Made by a program: the position numbers and the translations under genes. From assembly GCA_025966135.1 (NCBI GenBank), contig JAOPVP010000064.1:1-50387 (forward strand): a stretch of 50,387 bases of DNA, read 5' to 3'. The notes below the pieces were generated by a model. That model was given only the letters and a program-made list of their open reading frames with translations, did no database searches and was not told the origin of the DNA. The stretch comes from Frankiales bacterium (GTDB taxonomy: Bacteria; Actinomycetota; Actinomycetes; Mycobacteriales; SCTD01). Below, piece after piece: positions 46,068 to 50,387 of this stretch (its first letter is position 1; every line of letters begins with the position of its first letter).

Positions 46068-47048
46068 GTGGTCGTCGACGCGCGACCGGCCCCGGTCGTC
46101 ACCATCGTGGACCCGGCTCATCCCGGGCCGCTCGTCGAGGTTGCCAACGAGCCCGCCGGCGTCCGCAGCGGGCTGAGCGTCGTTGAGCGGCTGCTCTCCT
46201 TGGCGGTCGTCGTGCTGCTGGTGGCAGGGACGGGTGCCGTCCGAGAGCTCCAGGACAGGCGGCACCTGCGCCAGCTGGTCGAGGGCTTGCGGCTCGCCGC
46301 CGTCGTGACCTCGTTGGAGCCGGCCGGTGGTAGGGCACCTCAAGGACTGCTCCTCGACGTGGCGGTGTCCTCCGACCGCCCGCCCGACGTGACGCTCGAC
46401 CAGGCCCAGGCCGACCGCGGCTGGGTGGTTGTCGGAATGGCCCCTTCCCGGCTCGAGCCCGGTTCGCCTGCCAGCCTCCTTCTCGAGCGCGACATCGACT
46501 GCAGCTCAAGGGTTCTGGCTCCAGAGAGCCTCACGTTGCAGGTCACAGTGTCCGGTGCCCGTCCGCGCACGCTCGAGCTGCCGCTCGGTGGCGACATCGC
46601 CGGGGTGGCACTCGACACCGCCTACTTCTGCGGCAATCTCGACGCAGTGCAGTCCCTGGTGGTGATCTCCAGCAGCGTGACCTTTCTGGGCACCCGTGGG
46701 CTGGTCGTCGCTCGGCTGGCCGACGTCGCCGTGGCGGACCTCGTCGTGGAAGCGGTCAACGTGCGGGGCTTCACGTTCCGGCCGAGCAGGCCGCTGCCGC
46801 TGAGGCTGCAGGGGCGTGCCCCCGGAGCGCTGCGACGGGAGCGGCTCGCGTCGCGTGAGCTCACCCTGGACGCCCGGGTCACTGACTGCGGCGCCGCGCG
46901 GGTTGTCCTCGACGCCGCCGAGCGCAGTGACACCCCTGACGAGGTGGACGTCCTCGTCAGGGGTCGCGGAGGTCGCGGCCTCGCGCCTCTCGACATCCGG
47001 GGCGTCGAGGCGTTCCTCGCCAATCTGTGGCAGATCACCTGCGGCTGA
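46068..47048 (+). CDS. Single-pass membrane protein of unknown function
   Basis: I do not recognise this 326-residue protein. It has a cytoplasmic N-terminus of about 40 residues, one membrane helix (VERLLSLAVVVLLVAGTGAV), and an extracytoplasmic part that looks all-beta and may hold two similar halves. Each half has a D-C or F-C pair: CSSRVL and YFCGNLD, then VTDCGAA and QITCG. The cysteines could form disulfides. It has its own leaderless-type promoter and ends 17 bp before dapF, but dapF also has its own promoter box. It lies where mycobacteria have no obvious counterpart. Function cannot be assigned. Confidence 0.7.
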   Translation: MVVDARPAPVVTIVDPAHPGPLVEVANEPAGVRSGLSVVERLLSLAVVVLLVAGTGAVRELQDRRHLRQLVEGLRLAAVVTSLEPAGGRAPQGLLLDVAVSSDRPPDVTLDQAQADRGWVVVGMAPSRLEPGSPASLLLERDIDCSSRVLAPESLTLQVTVSGARPRTLELPLGGDIAGVALDTAYFCGNLDAVQSLVVISSSVTFLGTRGLVVARLADVAVADLVVEAVNVRGFTFRPSRPLPLRLQGRAPGALRRERLASRELTLDARVTDCGAARVVLDAAERSDTPDEVDVLVRGRGGRGLAPLDIRGVEAFLANLWQITCG

Positions 47049-47053
47049 CCCCG

Positions 47054-47059
47054 TACGCT
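47054..47059 (+). promoter_or_regulatory. -10 box TACGCT, leaderless promoter of dapF
   Basis: TACGCT ends six bases before GTG 47066. It supports that start over upstream codons in the open frame. Confidence 0.6.
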
Positions 47060-47065
47060 CGTCGC

Positions 47066-47842
47066 GTGCGCTTCCTCAAGGGGCACGGCACGGAGAACGA
47101 CTTCGTGCTGCTGCCTGACCCTGACGGCACCCTTGTGCTGACTCCTGAGCTCGTCCAGCGGCTCTGCGACCGCCGCGCCGGTATCGGTGCGGACGGCGTC
47201 CTGCGCGTGGTCCCCAGCGCTGTCGAGCCCGAAGCGGCCCCGTACGCCGACCGGGCCGCCTGGTTCATGGACTACCGCAACGCCGACGGCTCGATCGCCG
47301 AGATGTGCGGCAACGGGGTGCGGGTGTACGCCCGCTACCTCGTCGACGCCGGGCTCGCGCAGCCCGGTGAGATGAGGCTCGCCACGCGCGCCGGGGTCAA
47401 GGACGTGACCGTCCAGCCGGACCACGTGGTCGTCGACATGGGGCAGGCCGTCGTCGGCGACCCGGTCGAGATCGACGGTGTCCCAGGCACTTTCATCGAC
47501 ATGGGCAACCCACATGCCGTCGTGCACGTCGCCTCCGTCGAGGCTCTCGGAGCGCTCGACCCCGAGCGCAAGGACCTCAACGTCGAGTACGTCGAAGACG
47601 TGGGCGAGCGGCACCTGCGGATGCGCGTGCACGAGCGCGGGGTGGGGGAGACGCGGTCCTGCGGTACCGGTGCCTGTGCGGCCGTCGTCGCGACCGTGCT
47701 CCGGACAGGGGTCCCGCGGGGGGCTGCGTTCGACGTCGACGTCCCCGGCGGGCGCTTGGTCGTGACGTGGCTGCAGGACGGCCGTGTCCTGCTTCAGGGT
47801 CCGGCAAAGCTCGTGGCAGAAGGCGTGTGGCGTGACTCCTGA
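47066..47842 (+). CDS. dapF: Diaminopimelate epimerase DapF
   Basis: DapF converts LL- to meso-diaminopimelate, needed for lysine and peptidoglycan. The N-terminal RFLKGHGTENDFV, the first catalytic cysteine Cys81 in MCGNGVRVYARY, the GNPHAV block and the second cysteine Cys199 in CGTGACA are all present. The 258-residue length is slightly short of the usual 270-290. GTG 47066 is fixed by the conserved FLKGHGTENDF start and the -10 box. The next gene begins within its last codons, indicating coupling. dapA is at the other end of the window. Confidence 0.95.
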   Translation: MRFLKGHGTENDFVLLPDPDGTLVLTPELVQRLCDRRAGIGADGVLRVVPSAVEPEAAPYADRAAWFMDYRNADGSIAEMCGNGVRVYARYLVDAGLAQPGEMRLATRAGVKDVTVQPDHVVVDMGQAVVGDPVEIDGVPGTFIDMGNPHAVVHVASVEALGALDPERKDLNVEYVEDVGERHLRMRVHERGVGETRSCGTGACAAVVATVLRTGVPRGAAFDVDVPGGRLVVTWLQDGRVLLQGPAKLVAEGVWRDS

Positions 47843-48563
47843 GGAATGCGTGCGTGGGATCGCTGGTCCGGTCGGCAAGCTCGGCGGCGCCTGGATGTTC
47901 GACGCCGTCGTGCACGCCCGTGGCACCGAGCTCGGGCTTGACACCTGGGCCTGGTACCACTGCGGCCGTGGAGGTGTGCTCGGGGAGCCCGACCCATCGG
48001 TGGTCGTCGCGGCGTTCGGGTTCTTCCCGCCCGAGCTGCAGACCAAGGCGTGGAACAAGGGCGTGGCCGTGATGCCCGCGCCCGAGATCGCGCACGAGTA
48101 CGCGAAGGCCTGCGCTGCCTGGGGAGCGAGTCGCTTCGGTGACGGCGCGGACCGCCTCGCGGACCTGCTCACCCAGGCCCTCGACAGCGCCCTCGTCATC
48201 GGGTTGCCGCTCTTCGCCGGCTGGCGTCAGAAGCTGCACGAAGCCGCCGGCGCGGACGGCCCGGCGCGGCTGGCGCTCGCCCTCCAGGCGGCACGGGAGC
48301 ACCGCGGCGGCAGTCACCTGGTGGCAGTGGCGGCCGCCGGGATCGCACCGCTGCAGGCGGTCATGAGCGGCCGCTACGGCGCGACCAACGCCGGGTTCTT
48401 CGGGTGGCCCCAGCCATGGCCGGACCCCGAGGTGGCCCGCGAGGCGATGAAGCACGTCGAGCACGTCACCGACAGCATGGTTCAGCCGGCTTTCCTGACG
48501 CTCACCGCCGACGAGCGGGCCGAGCTGGTGACAGGTCTGCGGGCTCTCTCAGCGCAGGTCTGA
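47832..48563 (+). CDS. SCO6745-family-like protein of unknown function
   Basis: A 243-residue soluble, helix-rich protein that resembles the actinobacterial SCO6745 family, as in LDTWAWYHCGRGGVLGEP and VVVAAFGFFPPELQTKAW, where family members have a GYWMGYFASRAAPLG and FYNFAP pattern. The function of that family is not known to me, and no cofactor motif is visible. GTG 47832 starts 11 nt inside the end of dapF and has no clear ribosome binding site, suggesting translational coupling to dapF. It is followed by about 100 bp and hflX. Confidence 0.6.
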   Translation: MTPEECVRGIAGPVGKLGGAWMFDAVVHARGTELGLDTWAWYHCGRGGVLGEPDPSVVVAAFGFFPPELQTKAWNKGVAVMPAPEIAHEYAKACAAWGASRFGDGADRLADLLTQALDSALVIGLPLFAGWRQKLHEAAGADGPARLALALQAAREHRGGSHLVAVAAAGIAPLQAVMSGRYGATNAGFFGWPQPWPDPEVAREAMKHVEHVTDSMVQPAFLTLTADERAELVTGLRALSAQV

Positions 48564-48662
48564 GCGCCCGCTGAGCGTCGTACCGGCAAGTGGGTCGCTG
48601 TCCGTGGCCCTGAGTGGGAGACTGTTGCTGAAGGAACAGGTGGGACAGGACGGGAGGTGGGC

Positions 48663-50123
48663 ATGACGGAGCAGCCGCGCGACGTTGCACAAGCGATGAC
48701 TGCTGACGCCACGATCCACCTGAATCCGACCATCGACGACCCAGACCCGTTCCACGACCAAGAGGGCGAAGGTTTCGACCTCGAGGAGCGCAACGCCCTC
48801 CGCCGGGTCTCCGGCATCCGCACCGACCTCGAGGACGTCACCGAGGTCGAGTACCGCCAGCTCCGCCTCGAGCGGGTCGTCCTGATGGGCGTCTACCCGC
48901 GGGGCGACGACGCCGACACCTCGCTGTTCGAGCTGAAGGCCCTCGCCGAGACGGCCGGCTGCGAGGTGCTCGAGGGCCTCGTGCAGCGCAAGGACAATCC
49001 CGACCCGAAGTCCTACGTCGGATCCGGCAAGGCCCAGGAGCTGCGCGATGCCGTGCTGTCCTCCGGCGCCGACACCGTGATCTGTGACGGTGAGCTCAGC
49101 CCCGGCCAGCTGCGGGCGCTCGAGGACCTGGTCAAGGTGAAGGTCATCGACCGCACCTGGCTGATCCTCGACATCTTCGCGCAGCACGCCAGGTCGCGGG
49201 AGGGCAAGGCGCAGGTCGAGCTCGCGCAGATGACCTACATGCTTCCCCGCCTCCGCGGTTGGGGTGAGTCGCTCTCCCGTCAGGGCGGTGGCGCCGGTGG
49301 CGGCTCCGGCGGTGGGGTCGGTACCCGTGGTCCTGGTGAGACCAAGATCGAGACTGACCGGCGGCGGATCCGTAACCGCAAGGCCAAGCTGGCCGCCGAG
49401 ATCAAGCTCATGAAGACCGCGCGCGACGTGAAGCGCCAGGAGCGCCGGCGTCACGCGGTGCCGTCGGTGGCGATCGCCGGCTACACCAACGCCGGGAAGT
49501 CGTCGTTGCTCAACCGCCTCACCGGTGCCGGCGTGCTCGTCGAGGACGCGCTGTTCGCGACCCTGGACCCGACGGTCCGCAAGGCCCAGACGCCCTCAGG
49601 GCGGGAGTTCACCTTCACCGACACCGTCGGTTTTGTACGGAGACTTCCGCACCAGCTGGTCGAGGCCTTCAGGTCGACCCTGGAGGAGGTGGCGGACGCC
49701 GACCTCATCCTGCACGTGGTCGACGGCTCGCACCCCGACCCGGAGGGCCAGCTGCAGGCGGTACGGGCGGTCTTCGCCGACATCGATGCCCATCAGGTGC
49801 CCGAGGTCGTCGTGGTCAACAAGTGCGACGCCGCCGACCCGCTCGTCCTCTCGCGCCTTCAGCGGCAGCAGAAGCACTGCGTGCTGGTGTCGGCCAAGAC
49901 CGGTGCCGGGCTGCCGGAACTGCTGCAGATCCTCGAGGACGAGGTTCCCCGGCCGGAGACGCTGGTGCGCGTGGTCCTGCCGTACGCGGCGGGTTCGCTG
50001 GTGTCGCGCATCCACTCCGAGGGCGAGGTCCTTGCCGAGGAGCACCTCGAGGAGGGCACCCGCATGGAGGCCCGGGTCGGACCGGCGCTGGCGGCCGAGC
50101 TCGCCACCTACCTCGTGGCCTGA
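48663..50123 (+). CDS. hflX: GTPase HflX
   Basis: HflX is a ribosome-binding GTPase that splits or rescues stalled 70S ribosomes. The N-terminal HflX domain (ERVVLMGVYPRGDDADTSLFELKALAETAG, then GSGKAQEL and DGELSPGQLRALE) is followed by the Gly-rich loop GGGAGGGSGGGVGTRGPGE and the G domain. In the latter, GYTNAGKS is at 273-280, DTVGFVRRLPH is the G3 region and NKCD is G4. The 486-residue length is typical of actinobacteria. ATG 48663 has GGGAGG five bases upstream. It ends the syntenic block. Confidence 0.95.
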   Translation: MTEQPRDVAQAMTADATIHLNPTIDDPDPFHDQEGEGFDLEERNALRRVSGIRTDLEDVTEVEYRQLRLERVVLMGVYPRGDDADTSLFELKALAETAGCEVLEGLVQRKDNPDPKSYVGSGKAQELRDAVLSSGADTVICDGELSPGQLRALEDLVKVKVIDRTWLILDIFAQHARSREGKAQVELAQMTYMLPRLRGWGESLSRQGGGAGGGSGGGVGTRGPGETKIETDRRRIRNRKAKLAAEIKLMKTARDVKRQERRRHAVPSVAIAGYTNAGKSSLLNRLTGAGVLVEDALFATLDPTVRKAQTPSGREFTFTDTVGFVRRLPHQLVEAFRSTLEEVADADLILHVVDGSHPDPEGQLQAVRAVFADIDAHQVPEVVVVNKCDAADPLVLSRLQRQQKHCVLVSAKTGAGLPELLQILEDEVPRPETLVRVVLPYAAGSLVSRIHSEGEVLAEEHLEEGTRMEARVGPALAAELATYLVA

Positions 50124-50147
50124 CGCCGCTCCGGAGTGCTGGACCCT

Positions 50148-50387
50148 TTAGCTGTGGGGCTGCTCGTCGCCGGAACCGCTGCCTGAGCTGTTGTTGCTCG
50201 TGGAGGCGCCGTCGCGCAGGGACTTGCGAGGGTCGCCCGATCCCTGGCCGTCACCGCTGCCGTCGGTGGGCTGGCGGTCGTCCGGGCTCGGGCTGACCCG
50301 TGGGTGGTCGTCGACGCCGCCGCCCTTGCCGCTGCCGCTGTGGTCATCGCCCGGCGAGTGCGAGGGCTGCACCCCGTGGTCGTCGCC
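50148..50387 (-). CDS. C-terminal Ser/Gly/Asp-rich tail of a partial protein
   Basis: The minus-strand frame is open from the window edge to TAA at 50148-50150, giving about 79 residues: repeated GDDH, SGSGKGGGVDDH, DGSGDGQGSGD, SNNSSGSGSGDEQPHS. It is low-complexity, acidic and hydrophilic, like the disordered tail of an exported or membrane-associated protein; no domain is visible. It is convergent with hflX with only 24 bp between stops. The frame could still be spurious, but the absence of stops and the clean end make a coding tail more likely. Confidence 0.45.
   Translation of the reverse strand, partial: GDDHGVQPSHSPGDDHSGSGKGGGVDDHPRVSPSPDDRQPTDGSGDGQGSGDPRKSLRDGASTSNNSSGSGSGDEQPHS

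Overview
The window is a high-GC actinobacterial chromosome segment (Actinomycetota, class Actinomycetes; genus not determinable from sequence alone). Lineage markers are a ClgR-type regulator, DUF3046 and DUF4328 proteins, a PspA closely resembling the mycobacterial 35 kDa antigen, a MshC-like cysteine ligase, sortase-type exported enzymes, and actinobacterial promoters with a TANNNT -10 box set 6-7 nt before the start codon. No rRNA, tRNA, CRISPR array, transposase or phage gene was recognised.

The backbone follows the Mycobacterium tuberculosis Rv2754c-to-Rv2725c order: thyX, dapA, rnj, ftsK, pgsA, clgR, pspA, DUF3046, recA, recX, miaB, miaA, dapF, hflX, all on the + strand. Left part (1-12.3 kb): a partial DUF4328 protein, thyX, dapA-rnj, ftsK, a dienelactone hydrolase, a GNAT enzyme, a RodZ-like protein, rimO-pgsA-cinA with 4-nt overlaps, and clgR.

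The middle (12.3-35 kb) is accessory insertion: a TetR regulator; a minus-strand set of a GGDEF-EAL protein and two beta-propeller lipoproteins (YVTN-type and kelch); pspA; a truncated remnant of an endonuclease VIII (nei) gene; a wall-anchored M36 metalloprotease; a rhodanese; the repair helicase lhr; a wall-anchored penicillin acylase; a SigE-family sigma factor overlapping a membrane-anchored beta-propeller gene (probable sensor or anti-sigma partner); and a Pat-type protein acetyltransferase.

The right part (35-50.4 kb) holds DUF3046, recA, recX, a MshC-like ligase, a secreted subtilase, miaB, a secreted BNR-propeller protein, miaA, a degenerate EAL protein, a membrane protein of unknown function, dapF, an SCO6745-like protein, hflX, and the C-terminus of a low-complexity protein. 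recA is interrupted by a 365-residue LAGLIDADG intein at the M. leprae-type site. It is preceded by two DNA-damage signals: a perfect LexA box and a match to the mycobacterial RecA-NDp (PafBC) promoter.

The genes fall into four functional groups: DAP/lysine synthesis (dapA, dapF); DNA repair (recA, recX, lhr, nei remnant); tRNA and ribosome modification (miaA, miaB, rimO, hflX); and envelope sensing and turnover (pspA, clgR, c-di-GMP proteins, propellers, anchored or secreted hydrolases). The most interesting points are the intein with its dual-promoter recA, the nei remnant marking a broken lhr-nei neighbourhood, the sigma/propeller pair, the MshC-like gene beside recX, and the widespread leaderless promoters.
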